Source: Neoscytalidium dimidiatum (taxonomy: Eukaryota > Ascomycota > Dothideomycetes > Botryosphaeriales > Botryosphaeriaceae). Taken from it: a DNA stretch of 64,000 nt. A model generated the notes under the pieces. It was not told the origin of the DNA. It did not search any database and saw nothing but the letters and a program-made list of their open reading frames with translations. The translations under genes and the position numbers were made by a program. The DNA is taken from contig CM074696.1 in NCBI GenBank assembly GCA_037367355.1, positions 744,001-808,000 of the forward strand, given 5' to 3'. Positions 10,724 to 22,247 of the stretch are shown here, piece after piece (the stretch's first letter is position 1; every line of letters starts with the position of its first letter).

Positions 10724-13204
10724 GGTGGTGGACTGCTGCTGCTTGTTGTCGTTCGGCGCTGAGCGAGGCCGTGGAAGCGGGCGAACTTTCGCGGTGGACA
10801 GGTGGAGGCGCAGGGTCCAGAAGCGTGCAGTGCCTTGGCCGGGCTGGCGGTACAACTTCTACTCCGCAGAGCTTGCACGGCGGGGAAGTACGCGGGTGGG
10901 TGCTGGCTTCGAGCACCTTGATGCGGTCTAAATCATCACTTTGACGCGCGTGGTGGCGGGGTAGCTAGGTAAACAGCCTTGGGTCAGACCAGTCTTTCTT
11001 CGTCGTGTCCGCGCTTTTCTTTTTCCACGCCTCGCTGCAGCATCATATGCAAACGGCCGGCTAACGCCCCTCGTTGCTTTTTCTTCACGCGGCCGTTCGA
11101 CCTCCGTCTCCAGAGCCACGCGCCGTCAGGACGCCTGAGGTTGCAACTCGCAGTCGAATTGCTCAAGCATGCCCGATAAATCGATAAGCCCACCCTGACT
11201 CGCTACGGCTCCCTGAGACTCAGGACCTGCTCCTGAAACCAGCCTCATCTTCGGAATGTGATTGCTAATATCTGCCTCCATCTCAACGATTCTATGTTTA
11301 TGAGCGACTTACGAATCGCTGCTACATTTGGCCATCTGCGGGCAGATCTGGCTGCGCTGGCTTTGCCCGTTGCGGCCACATCGCGGCGGGAAAAGGAGGA
11401 TCGCTCCTATGCGTCTGGGCGGTACTGCTTCCAGAAGGACCACGACTTTCTAGCGTGGCGGGTCGGACGGGAGCGATTCCTTCCTTTTCCCAACTCGATT
11501 ATGATAGTCGTGCAATATTGGAGGCCGTCTGTGTGCTTAAGACGTCCTCGTCCCGAAGCCGCATACCATGGCCCTGGGAACCGCCACAGCGAAGCGAGAT
11601 GGCCATGTCGTAATGGACCTCGTATGCATCTCAGAGTCATGGCCGTGTACTCGTTGGGATTGGGACGGCCAGGAGTCAGCTTTGATTTATCGCGAGAAGG
11701 CCCCCATGGGGCACGTTTTTTAAACGCTCAAAGCCTGTGCACCCGGCTCCGGGGCCGTCAGCCAGATTGCGGTGCTCAAATTTCCCCGGCCGCGAAAGCC
11801 CTTTTGACAGTCAGCTGGTCTCACAGCAAGCGGTGTCAGCTTCTGCGGTGGCACAGCCAGATCCTGCAGCCCGCGGGCAGGGCAAAGTAAGCGGTGCTGT
11901 TGCATGCCGACTACGAGGCCGATACCACAAGGGTTGCAGCCGAAAGGGTCCGAATGTGCGCTTGGAGTCGAAGGTTTCGCCCAATGAAGACATCGCCTAT
12001 CTACTCAATCGTCCGAGCTCGACGATTTCCAAAGTGCCTGTGAGCGTCACGATGAGGTGGCCGTGTAAGCACACGGATCGTGGTGAGAGATCTGGCGTGC
12101 TGGCATTATTATTGATGGAGGTTTTCGAAGAGATGCGCTCAAACTACAAAGCCAAGAGTTGGTGCCCCTCTTGCGGTATTCGGCAGGTAGCTTGGACAGC
12201 AACAGACGCCAACCATCGGCAGCTGCACCGGCTTTGCAAAAGCATCGGGCCTTGGACTTCTAGAAGCTGGGGGTTATACGGTACCGGCGGAACAATGTCC
12301 GGCATGCAGATACCCATGAGACTGAGTAGCCAAATCGAGAGCTGCATGCTTGAGAGGCGCGGGAGGGTGCATCAAAGTCAGCTGTCATTTCGCCGCGATG
12401 ATCGGATTGCCCCTATCGCGATGGCTGCGACCCTGCTGCTTTCAGATTACGGGGTAAGCGCGTGAAGCGAGACGGAGAGTTGACGCTGAGCATCTGTCAT
12501 CGCGCCGGCCCAGCCAGGCATGGCAAGCTGTGTCTACATGCCGCAGAGCTGTGACGGCAGATGGACGTCGGGAGCCGTCGGCCAGCAGCACTCCCACCGG
12601 CGGCGGCTGCTGTTGCGCACTTGCTACAAGACTGCAACAGGCCCGCTGCCGGCCAATTTGTCTCGCAAGAGAGCGTGCTCGCGACGGTCAGTGGTGTTGT
12701 TTTAGGCTAGCTGGAGTGGGAAAACAAGCTGGGCCGCTCTGCGCGGCACGGCGGCTGCACGATGGCGCAAACAGCGGCGGGAGAAGCTGCGAAGGCGGCG
12801 AATGCACGCGCTCATGGGCGGCGCGCGCGCGCAGGAGAAAGGGTTCGTCTCGCAGACGCGGAGCTGCATGAACCATCGCAGGCGATCTGAGGCGGTCTGC
12901 GTGGGCGTGGGTGCGGGCTGCAGGCGTCTGTCTGTCATAGGGGCAGCTGGGAGCAGCTGGTGAGGGGCAGACGAGCTGCGCGCTGGCCTTCCGAAGAGAA
13001 AGCCCCCACTTCAAGTTTCCGTGCGCGCGCCCCAAGTCAACAACTTACTTGAACCCTATTGTCCCGCCAGCTCTCTCCTACCGGCCCAGCATCTCCTCTT
13101 CCTGACACCCGCTTCCCGAACACCGCCCACACCCATCCACACCACCACCACCACCACCGCCGCCGTCCCGCCCACAGCTCCCATCGCCCTCCACACCCGC
13201 AACC
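10724..13204. other. intergenic spacer between the divergent E2 and profilin genes
   Basis: This is a 2.5-kb shared upstream region of two divergent genes. Open frames at 11258-11890 and 11737-12465 are the longest, but they carry no recognisable motif and overlap each other in different phases. A CCACC-rich pyrimidine stretch at about 13126-13200 directly precedes profilin and looks like its leader. Confidence 0.55.
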
Positions 13205-13985
13205 ATGTCTTGGCAAGGTGCGCCGCTGCCCCTCCGCCGCCGAGCCTTGCCATGCACTGACTGACTGACGCCCTGAACAGCATACGTTGACACTAGGTAC
13301 CGCTCGCATGCGCGCCCTGAACCGCTCCGGGCCCCCTGCTAACTCTGCCATCACAGCCTCGTCGGCACCGGCAACGTCGACAAGGCCGCCATCTTCAACG
13401 CCGAGGGCAACAGCGTCTGGGCCGCTTCTCCGGGCTTCACCGTATGTTCATCGCATCCCCGAGCAGTTCCCACACCGCCGCCCCCCCCAGTCCTCCCGCA
13501 TCTTCGAGCGAGTTCTGCGCGCCTGATGGTGGGGTGCGCGGGGTTCCCTGATGTCGCAATCGGTGCCGCGGCCGGACGGAAAATGATGGCATGAGATCGC
13601 GGGGCTGACAATCACGCCGTGCATCACAGGTTGCCCCCAACGAGATGACGGAGATCGTGAACGCATACAAGGACAAGGGCGATGCGAATGGCATCAAGCA
13701 GGTCCAGAGCAGCGGTCTGCACGTCGCTGGCGACAAGTACGTCGTCCTCAAGGCCGACGAGCGGAGTCTGTACGGCAAGAAGGTAGGCGCGATATCACGA
13801 TTTTTCCGTTTTCCATCATCGCCACGCGGACAGGCTAACCCCTCTCCCAGGGTCGTGAGGGTATCGTCATCGTCAAGACCACCCAGGCCATCCTGGTCAC
13901 CCACTACCCGGAGACTGTCCAGCCCGGCTCCGCCGCCAACACTGTCGAGCAGCTCGGCGACTACCTGATCAGCGTCGGATACTAA
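13205..13985 (+). CDS. PFY1: profilin
   Basis: Exons 13205-13217, 13281-13296, 13357-13441, 13630-13782 and 13851-13985, giving 133 aa. Profilin binds actin monomers, phosphoinositides and poly-proline (formin) ligands and supports actin cable and cytokinetic ring assembly. The spliced start MSWQAYVDTSLVGTG is the classic profilin N-terminal helix with its poly-proline-binding Trp and Tyr. The end LGDYLISVGY is the conserved C-terminal helix. The gene is notable for its tiny first two coding exons (13 and 16 nt). These are too short for ordinary ORF detection and are supported by clean GT/AG borders and a perfect family match. PFY1 is the yeast name. Confidence 0.95.
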
Positions 13986-14586
13986 AAGAGAAACGGTTGA
14001 TGGAAACGGAGAGAGAAGAGACCGCTCGGCATATGGCTTTCACGGACAATGACGCTGTTGATGTTGTAAACCTTTTAACTTGCATACTTCCCCTTGCTTG
14101 CGAGGGGTTCAGGAGCCGGCTCATAGAAGAAGCGAAAGTGTGGTGAATGTTGGAGGCATTGCATCACCCTCGTCTCAGCACGCGGGGTGGTGTTTTGGAG
14201 ATAGCAATAAGGAGCAATTCTTCTTCTCCATCTGCCTGTCGAATGCGAACATGTATTCTGCCAATCTTTAACTAATAACAGTAGATTCTTGGTAATGTTT
14301 GGGGCCCCTTTTTTAGGAGACAAATGCTTGTCTCATTATTGTAAGTGGCACCATTACAATTCTACGATCAAACTACCGTGCGAATTACTTCGAATGCACG
14401 GAACTCCGCAAAAACCCGCACGATCGCAGCATGCCTGCGGCCAGACAAGCCTGCCTGCTAATAGTCAAATAGGTACATAGAAAAGAAAAAAAAGAAAGTT
14501 TGCAACAGTCCTGCTTCATTCCTGACTGGAAAGCGTCTATAAACGTGACATCATCGAAAAGTTTAAAATCAACACTATGAGAGATC
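13986..14586. other. convergent intergenic region
   Basis: 3' flanks of profilin (plus) and the HeLo gene (minus), relatively AT-rich. I see no gene. Confidence 0.6.
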
Positions 14587-15826
14587 TTAAACCTTTACCT
14601 CGCCCAACTTCTCCACAACCCGTTCACTGAACCCAATGTGAAGCTTCGCCGCCTGGGAAGGATCCTTGTCATCGAACTCTACGCCAGCGCCTTTGACGAA
14701 TGCTTCCGGGCCCTGCAAACATGCTCTCACAACATCTTCCAACATAACACCGGCATTCGCCTTTACGTTCGCGAGGAACTTGCGTTCGCCCAGCAGGCGG
14801 CCGCGAACCCTCAGTGTCGCTGATGGCCGAGCCTTCCGTAGGTCGACATCCAGAATCCGGTCGATAGGCTGCCAGTAGATTATCTCGAGCAGGACAGCGC
14901 CCAGCGCGTAGATGTCGAAAGCCTTCCGGAAGTTTGCAGCATTGTCGGCACTACCCCTGATCCCTTGGACGTCCGGATGACGGTAAAGATCGTACGCGGC
15001 GTTCTCAGGAGGCTTCTCCGTAAGGTCCTCGTTCTGCGCCGGACGCGCGTAGTCGAAGCCCGAAAGGTAAGGGGTGGAGAAATCAAGGTGGAGGGGGATC
15101 GCTTCGTCGTTCACGTCAGGCATCAGGTCCTCGGGATCGAGGCTGTCGCTGAAGAACAGGATGTTTTCGCTCCGCAGCCCCTTGTGCAGCCAGTTCACCG
15201 CATGGAGTCTCTCCAACGCCTCGGCCACGACCTTCGCCAACGTCACCCTCTCCGTCAGACTGGGCATCTCGGCGCTGCCTACTTCGGTTGCTCGAAGGAG
15301 TTCCAGCAGGCTGACGGGCTTGGTGTTCGGGTGCACCGTCTTTGGCTTCTCAAAGACGATGCCGAAGCGACATCTATCCTCCCCGGTCTCCTGGTCGACG
15401 TCACGGAAGTAGCCCAGGCACTTCGGCGCACGGAATTGGCGAGACCTGTTGTTCTCCTTGAGCAGGGCCACGAGGGCGACTATGCGCTCCTTGATCTTCG
15501 GGTTCGGTTCGCCGTCAAACACGCGTGGCTCGTACGTCTTCCACTCGACCCAAACTTTCATCCCGTGGTATATCGCTTCAGTGCGCTGGTTCTCGCCGTC
15601 CTCATCGTCAAGGTCGGCGAGCTGGATCTCGTGCGGGCTCAGCTCGACGTCAGTGACCTGTCGCGCCGTTTCCCCCAGCTGGAGGTCTTTCGCGCGCTCA
15701 TCAGTCAGGTCCTCGGTGCCGATGGTCGTCTCGAGAGCCTTGAATCGCGCCAACCGCGCCAGATTCTGGCCGTACGCGTCCCGTTCATGCTCACCCTCCC
15801 CATCGACCAGCGCCATGGAGGAAGAG

Positions 15827-15858
<32 letters not shown>

Positions 15859-16767
15859 CGAGCGATACTCCAGCAACTCCCTCGCGCGCCAGTGCAGCAG
15901 GTTCGACGGCGCGCTCGCGCCGGCGCCGACGTACGCGCTCTTCATGCTGGACCACTCCTGCGCGGCGCGGAAGATCTCGACGAGCTGCTCGACGCGGTTG
16001 TTGAGCTGGATGATGTGGCGGTCGGTGCGCTCCGTCCGCGCGACGAGGCGGTCGAGCTGCTGCTTGCTGAGCGTCTCCTGCAGCCAGTCGTTGAACGAGG
16101 CCAGCCGGACGAGCAGCTGCTCGAGCTTGGCCTTGTCGAACGACGCCCAGCGCAGCCGCCGCGGATACGTGCGCGACCGCCGCGCCCACTCCAGGCACTT
16201 CTTCAGCAGCGGCTCGCCCTCCTGCGGGAAGCGGCTCTGGAAGTCCGTCTCCGCCCGCGGCAGCGGGCCGACGGCGACGTCCGCGCCGCCGTCTTCCTCG
16301 CCGTCGTCGGGGGCGACGCTTCTTCTTCTTCTTCTTCTTCTGCTGCTGCTGCTGCTCCCGCCCTCGTCGTCACGTACCTCGGCGATCAAGGGCGTCGTCA
16401 GCCGCTCGAGCTTCCTGTAGCGCTTCTCGTAGCGGCCGAAGGCGGCCAGGAGCTGCTGCTGCTGCTCGAGCACGTCGTGCAGCAGGCCCTTGTCCGAGCT
16501 GCTGATGACGAGCGCCTCGTCGTGCTCGGCGATGCCTGCCACGCTGCCCCAGTCGAGCAGCCGGTACTGCTCCTTCTTCAGCTGGATCCGCATGTACTTG
16601 TACTCATCCGGCATGTGGATCGCCTCGGTCAGGAGCTGGTACCCTTGATGATGAGCTGATGTTAGCGGGAATGCATATGCAACTTTGGGTTTTTTTTGGC
16701 TGTTACCTTTCACGCATCCTGAAAAGACCTGGAAGGTCAAGGAGACGGCCCCCAGCCCGAAATCCAT
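14587..16767 (-). CDS. HeLo-domain protein fused to a protein-kinase-like (pseudokinase) domain
   Basis: Exons on the minus strand: 16767-16707 and 16643-14587, giving 705 aa. The N-terminus MDFGLGAVSLTFQVFSGCVK then GYQLLTEAIHM, with RIQLKKEQYRLLDWGSVAG, matches the fungal HeLo domain (about residues 1-230), a helical bundle that in HET-S inserts into membranes and kills the cell. It is interrupted at about 113-128 by Arg/Ser runs. A Ser-rich linker follows. Residues about 375-690 form a kinase fold: VWVEWK (beta-3 lysine, about 382), HKGLRSENILFF in place of HRDxxxxN (about 504), and SGFDYARP where DFG would lie (about 548). The catalytic Asp is replaced, so I predict a pseudokinase. The neighbours (profilin, hydratase) give no functional hint; there is no NLR partner nearby. 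An upstream acceptor (CATCAG) would also keep frame but sits too near the branch site. Confidence 0.82.
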
Positions 16768-18420
16768 GCTTGGTGGTCACTTCGAAGCTGACTGCAGCTT
16801 GAAATCTAGACAGAATGGAAGCTGATTCTGCTATGTACCTCACAGAACAAGGAGACAGCAGGATGAAGACGAGGCTGATGGTGTTGGACGAGAATAGAGA
16901 AAATTGAAGCAAGACGACCCGAAGCCTGGAAAACGACACGGACACCAGCCTACCTACATACCCTACAAGGCTCCTCGAAAAGCAGAAGGAAAAGGGACAG
17001 AAGTTGTGGGGGCGCAAGGCTGGCTTCATCACACGTATGTACAGCCGCATGTACTGCTGGCTGTGCGCGAACACAGCCCCCACCAATTCCACCCACAGGC
17101 ACACACGAGGCTGTCTTTTTGCCAGCCACTTCTCTTCTCTGCACACCCCGGCGCCAAAGTCAGTACTTGCTGGGTCCTTCTGCTCCTGTAGCCGGTTTTG
17201 TCAAAAGAGGAATGCCTCACGTGGTTCCATACCTGTTCTGTCGAACGATGTTCAGCCGCACGCTATCAGCTGCAAAGCGCTTCCTTTTTCAGCCCCCATA
17301 TCCCGTCAGGCACACCTCCCCGCCCCCAAGCCTGACTGCCTCAGCGCCTGCATCGATAAAAGTATGCTCCCTCATGCGGCAGGGCGGGGTTAAGCTCCTT
17401 CGGTGTCAGCAGATGCATACTTATGGCCACCACCGAGAAAAAAAAAAAAAAAAGAAAGAAAGAAAGAAGTAAAGCAGCCCTGCGGAGACGTCGGCATGCT
17501 TAGAGAGCACGTTGGGAGCCTGGTATGCAGCCAAGTATCCACACCCTGGCTGACAATATCCCTGGAGACTAACAGTGCGGAGAGCGATGCAGAGATGTGT
17601 AATATTGACGGCGTCTTGACGACTGCTCGCACAGCTTGCAGGTTGGGGGCCATTATGCTAGGTGCGAGGGTGACAACATTAGTAGCCCCTCGTATGCGCG
17701 GATACGCCTAGCTTTCCGCGAAGCGAGGGTTAGTAGTACATGTGTACTTACATGCATATGAATAGAGGGCTGCGTTCAGGTCGATACCCGTTATAGACTG
17801 ATGTAGGGCAGGGCAAACATGGAATGACCTTGGATCGATGGAAAAGCAGGCTGCCTTGCATTCTTCACTTTGCATTCTTCACTTTTGAGACCTGTTCCAT
17901 TAATCTCTGCAGGAGGCTAGATAAGCTTGAACACGCTTACCACTTGTGATTCAAGCGCAATTGGTCGCTTTCATAGTCATCGAAACAATCCGTCGTCACA
18001 ACCTTCATAGTTACCGGTTAGTAAACTAGACGCTCGATAAGCATGTTCACACCATGCAGCGGACCGCTATTTTGTGGACAAATGGAATTCATTCGCCCAA
18101 CCATGCCGCTGTAGCGATAAGAACGAGTGGTCCTCGAACCCCGCTCGTCAAGTCAAAACAATAACAGACCAACGATATAGTTTTCAGGCCCGCAAGAACG
18201 GTCAATATACATGGGACCGTAGTCCAGCAACACGCAACACCCAGCGAGTGTTTACAACTGATGCGAGCTGCTTCGAAACACCTGCCTGGCTCCCCCACCG
18301 TCCTGAAGTGAGGTGAAACGCAGCCAGCCCATGCCAAACCTTCAGGCACGACTCAGCACGAAGCGCCGCCACCACCCTTGCCAAATGCGCTCACCAACAT
18401 CCAATTCTTCCCCCCTTTCT
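16768..18420. other. intergenic spacer between the HeLo gene and hydratase
   Basis: HeLo-gene promoter and hydratase 3' flank. It contains an A-tract with GAAA repeats near 17439-17470 and is AT-richer near 17700-18100. No coding signature was found on either strand. Confidence 0.6.
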
Positions 18421-20045
18421 CTACAACTTACTCTTCGCCGCACCTCCATCCACAACCCTCAAGACCGCCCGGCCGTTGCTCAGCACGACCTTGCCGCCGT
18501 CGATCTTGGTCACGAACCTGATCTCCTCCCAGCCGTCGCCGTGGCCCGCGGCCGGGCCGACGCGCCACATGTCGGTGACGAGGGTGTCGCCCGGGCGGAC
18601 GGGCGAGGCGAAGCGGGCGGCGAACTCCTTGATGTTCTTGGGGTCCGAGGCGCCGAAGGACTTGAGCACGCCGTGGGCGGTCGAATTCCACGAGTACAGG
18701 CCGTGCATGATGACGCCGCCGAAGCCCATCTGCTTGCCCGGTTCGGGCGTCGCGTGGAGGGGGTTGTAGTCGCCGTTGAGGCTGAGGGGAAATATGTTAG
18801 GGAAAATAAAAATAAAAATGAAAACGAAAGTAATAACAAGATCTAGCACGAGGATCAAAACCGTAGTCAAGACAAACTTACCGGTACAGGTGCGCCGTCT
18901 CCTTGGTCGTCTTCTGGACGAACGTGGCGTCGGGCTTCTTGCCCTCAGGCGGCGGGTAGTTGACGGTCTTGGGGCCTGTCCAATCACGTTCACAGTCAGC
19001 ACCTCTTCCACAGCTCATCCCACAACTCTCCCCCTTCCACTCCCCCGCGAACAAGAGGAAAAAAAAAAAGAACTCACCCTTTGGACCGCCCCAATTTCCC
19101 TGTCCGACCATGAACCCACTCCCAATAACCCGGCTGTACACCTCGCCGGACGCCTTCTCCACCAGCGTCGTCTCCGTCTCGATCACGGTGCCCGGCTTGC
19201 CCTTGTCGTACACGCCCAGCACCTTCTGCCTGATCTCGAACGTCCGGCCGGCGCTGGTGACCGGCAGCGGCTTGAGGATCTCGATCTTGCGCTCGCCATC
19301 GACGCCGCGCTTCTGGTCGAACTTGGGCACGCCGGGGATGGGGATGGCGGAGCTGCGCGCGTAGAAGTCGATGACCTCCTGGTCCGTGTGCTTGAAGGGC
19401 AGGATGAGCGGGTAGGTCGGGAACGCGGCGAAGTCCGGGTGGAGTTCCTGTTTTCGCGTGAAGAGAGTGCATTGTGTCAGTCAAACTGTCCATGTTTTTG
19501 TTTTTATTTTTTTTTTGTTTGAGGTTCTCCGGGTTGGTTCATGGTGCAGAGGTAGTGTAGCGGAGCCTTTATCTACGTGTTTTCTTGTGCTGCTGCCAAT
19601 GATTGCCGCGCTTGCATTGTTCGTCCGAACGAAAAAAAAAAAAAAATTAAAGCAGCAGCTCTTCCCGCGCAGTGCGGCAATGGCGAATAATCGCGTGCTC
19701 CGCTTCTCCCGTCCGCGCTGCGCCACGTCGCGTCGTGGAGAGGAACTTCCCTGGTGGAGCGGAGCGGAGCGCGCAGGATGCGCGAAACAAGGCAAGTAGC
19801 TAGCAAACGGAGCACGAAAAAGCGGGGCGATCAAAGCAAAGACGAAAGAGAGACAGAGAAGAGAAGATAGGAGCGCGCCGGAAGACCGGGATGGGAAAGA
19901 GGAAGGAGGGCAGTTGCCAACGTACATAGAGGAAGTGGAGCTCGTCGACGGTGACGCCGATGCTGTTGGCAAACAGCAGCAGGTCGCGCTTCAGCCATGC
20001 CACCTCGATCGGAGGGTACTCGAAACCGACGCCGGGGCCGCTCAT
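18421..20045 (-). CDS. peroxisomal MaoC/hot-dog enoyl-CoA hydratase 2
   Basis: Exons on the minus strand: 20045-19926, 19447-19078, 18975-18882 and 18781-18421, giving 314 aa. The product should hydrate trans-2-enoyl-CoA to (3R)-hydroxyacyl-CoA in peroxisomal fatty-acid beta-oxidation. The N-terminal half is a hot-dog fold starting IEVAWLKRDLLLFANSIGV. The C-terminal half carries the hydratase-2 active-site motif YRLNGDYNPLH (Asp and His) followed by GFGGVIMHGLYSWN. The protein ends in SKL, a canonical PTS1 peroxisome signal. Exon 3 joins exon 4 within YR|LNGDYN, which supports that splice. The first intron is 478 nt, unusually long here, and includes an A-tract. In many fungi these two folds belong to the multifunctional protein Fox2; here they are free-standing. 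Confidence 0.92.
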
Positions 20046-22247
20046 GGTTGGTGGTGGAATGGATGGTGTATGTTACGATTGAAGTGGGGTATCAACAGGG
20101 AAGGATGTGAAGAGTATTGAAGAGAAGCTGGAGCTATAGATGCACGCACGATTGGGGATAGCAGCGTGAGTTTATACAAAGTAACAGCAAGCGGGGAAAG
20201 CTCACTCTGAGGAGTGATGTTCGAGCTCCTCACGCAATGTTAGCCGGTATCGCTTGTCGCGCGTCGAGTTCGGCCAGCTGCCAACTACCGAAGATGCCGA
20301 GGTCCTCTGGGCGCTCGACCGCACGACCCCGGGCCAAAACTCAGCAACTGTAGCGAGCCAAGCAAGCAGCAACACAGCAGCAGCAGCAGCAGCAGCAGCA
20401 ACAGTCCGGAGAGAGCAACAGGCCGGCAGTACGTAACACCCTTGCACCACGATCAGTGCAAACAACCTCTACTATGATGTACATACATACCAAAGGACAA
20501 CCGGGGTAACCACCTGCACGGTCCCACGTTTAGTAATATCCACCTTGTGCGCATCCTGCTCCCATTCGGTCCCCGTTGTGCCGTCTCACTCGATCGCACA
20601 CAGCCACTCCGTACATCCCTAGCCACGCTTGTAACCATTCAAGTACAGCCGAAGAAACGGCACGAGCCCGCCGCTCATCCCAGCCAAAAAAAAAAAAAAA
20701 AAAGCAAAATGCCCACAAACCACGCATGGGAGGACCCACGGACGCTAAGGTGCCGACGAAGCAGACGACTGACGACGCCGTTGACGAACGGCCCGTCGTC
20801 AGACGAAGCTAGTCCCTAACACCCTAAGAGGATTGGGGGGGGGAAGGACCCGTTAGGTGAGCCCTTTAATAATGAGGACACGAAAACAACCCGGGCAAAG
20901 ATGGAGCAAGCCCAACAGTAGTTCACCAGGAAAAAGAAAAAGAAAAAAAAGACAGAGAGGGAGGGAACAGCCGCTACCACCCCATCCATGTCATCATCCT
21001 TCCTGCTCCCACCCCTCTGACGCGCATAGATAATGCATGACAAGTGGCACCCGCCAAGCATGAAAGAGCCGCCGTGCTGCGCATTCTCACCCAATTTTTA
21101 TGAAATTTTTCCCTGGCACATCAAAGGAACGCACGTCCTCTCACACACAACCAGCTCCACATGCACGTAACCATTGTGCGCACAACCTTAGTACCACGAA
21201 TCCTACCTGCAGCGTGCAGCTACCAACAATCAGAAAAATGGAAAATAAATGTGGGATGAGCAATCACATCACAGGGGCCTAATTTCGACGTTGCAACAGC
21301 TCTACCCAAGCGAAGTATGCAAAAAAAAAAAAAAAGATATCTTTAGTTCCGGAACCTGAATTCGATTTGTGCCATCCGCTTCCCTGTGTGCGTGTGTGTC
21401 CGTGTGTCTGTCACCATCAGCGGATTTGAAGAAAGTGTTTCTTCCCGCTTGGCTACGAATGTGTGTATGTACAGTACATGCTTTATTCCCCCACGTTCAC
21501 CCATTTCAGTGTGCTTTCTGCTTCTTTGGTGATCGTTGGGTGGAGGCAAAAAAAAAAAGGACACGCGACCTGTTGTAGACCAAAAAAAATCTGGGGAACC
21601 ATACAGACAGAAAAACATGCTATGATGCTCCGTCCCATGCATAGAAAACGACGACGAATAATAACAGCAGACTAAAGAGGCCAAAAAAGCGAAGGCGAAT
21701 GAAAAGGGAAAGCGATTAACTCCAGCATGCTTCCTCGACCAACATTTGCGTCCACGCGCGCGGATACGGAGCTTACTGGGACTGAGTGTACATGCGCCTG
21801 CCCAGCAAGTGCGAATCGGCGGCCCCCGAACACTTGCGGTGAAGGACGACCAGCGTGCAGACGTGTCTATTAGTTGCAGCCGGCCCGACCTCACTTGAAG
21901 CCGTAGCGATCACCCTCCCAGCCCGCACTCGCAGAAGATAAAACGAGCGCCAGGGTATCGCTAGAAGCCAGAAGCCGCCCATCAAGCCAGTGATTTGTGC
22001 TTTGTCATTCCATGGTCAGATCATTGAATAACCGGAAATCCACGTCGAAACAACTTTTTTTTTTTTTGCGAAAGTGACCCAAAAACCCGAATGAGACCAG
22101 ACCCTCGAGGACCAGCATTGCTCAAACACCCGCTGCGTCTGCTGAGCGAAGAGCTTCGACAAGATTTAGCGTGCGCGGAATTCGCTCCGTTTCCGCCGGC
22201 CCTGACCATTTCGACACGGCCAGCGTTCCTCAGCGCTGCAGCTGAGA
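20046..22247. other. intergenic spacer between hydratase and SCH9
   Basis: Hydratase promoter and SCH9 3' flank. It contains a (CAG)n run at 20375-20400 and several A-tracts (20683-20703, 21321-21334, 21548-21559). No gene was recognised. Confidence 0.6.
20375..20400. repeat. (CAG)n trinucleotide microsatellite
   Basis: About eight to nine perfect CAG units, non-coding in my annotation. Confidence 0.9.

Noticed and set aside
11258..12465. Two overlapping open frames of 210 and 242 codons between the E2 and profilin genes
   Set aside because: They overlap in different phases, have odd residue composition and no motif, and sit in a shared upstream region.
14965..16659. 564-codon plus-strand frame opposite the HeLo gene
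   Set aside because: Antisense shadow with Arg/Leu/Val-rich composition produced by GC-biased third positions on the real strand.
18100..18170. Possible minus-strand tRNA B box (GGGGTTCGAGG)
   Set aside because: Flanking bases do not form a T-arm or acceptor stem, and no A box is in place.
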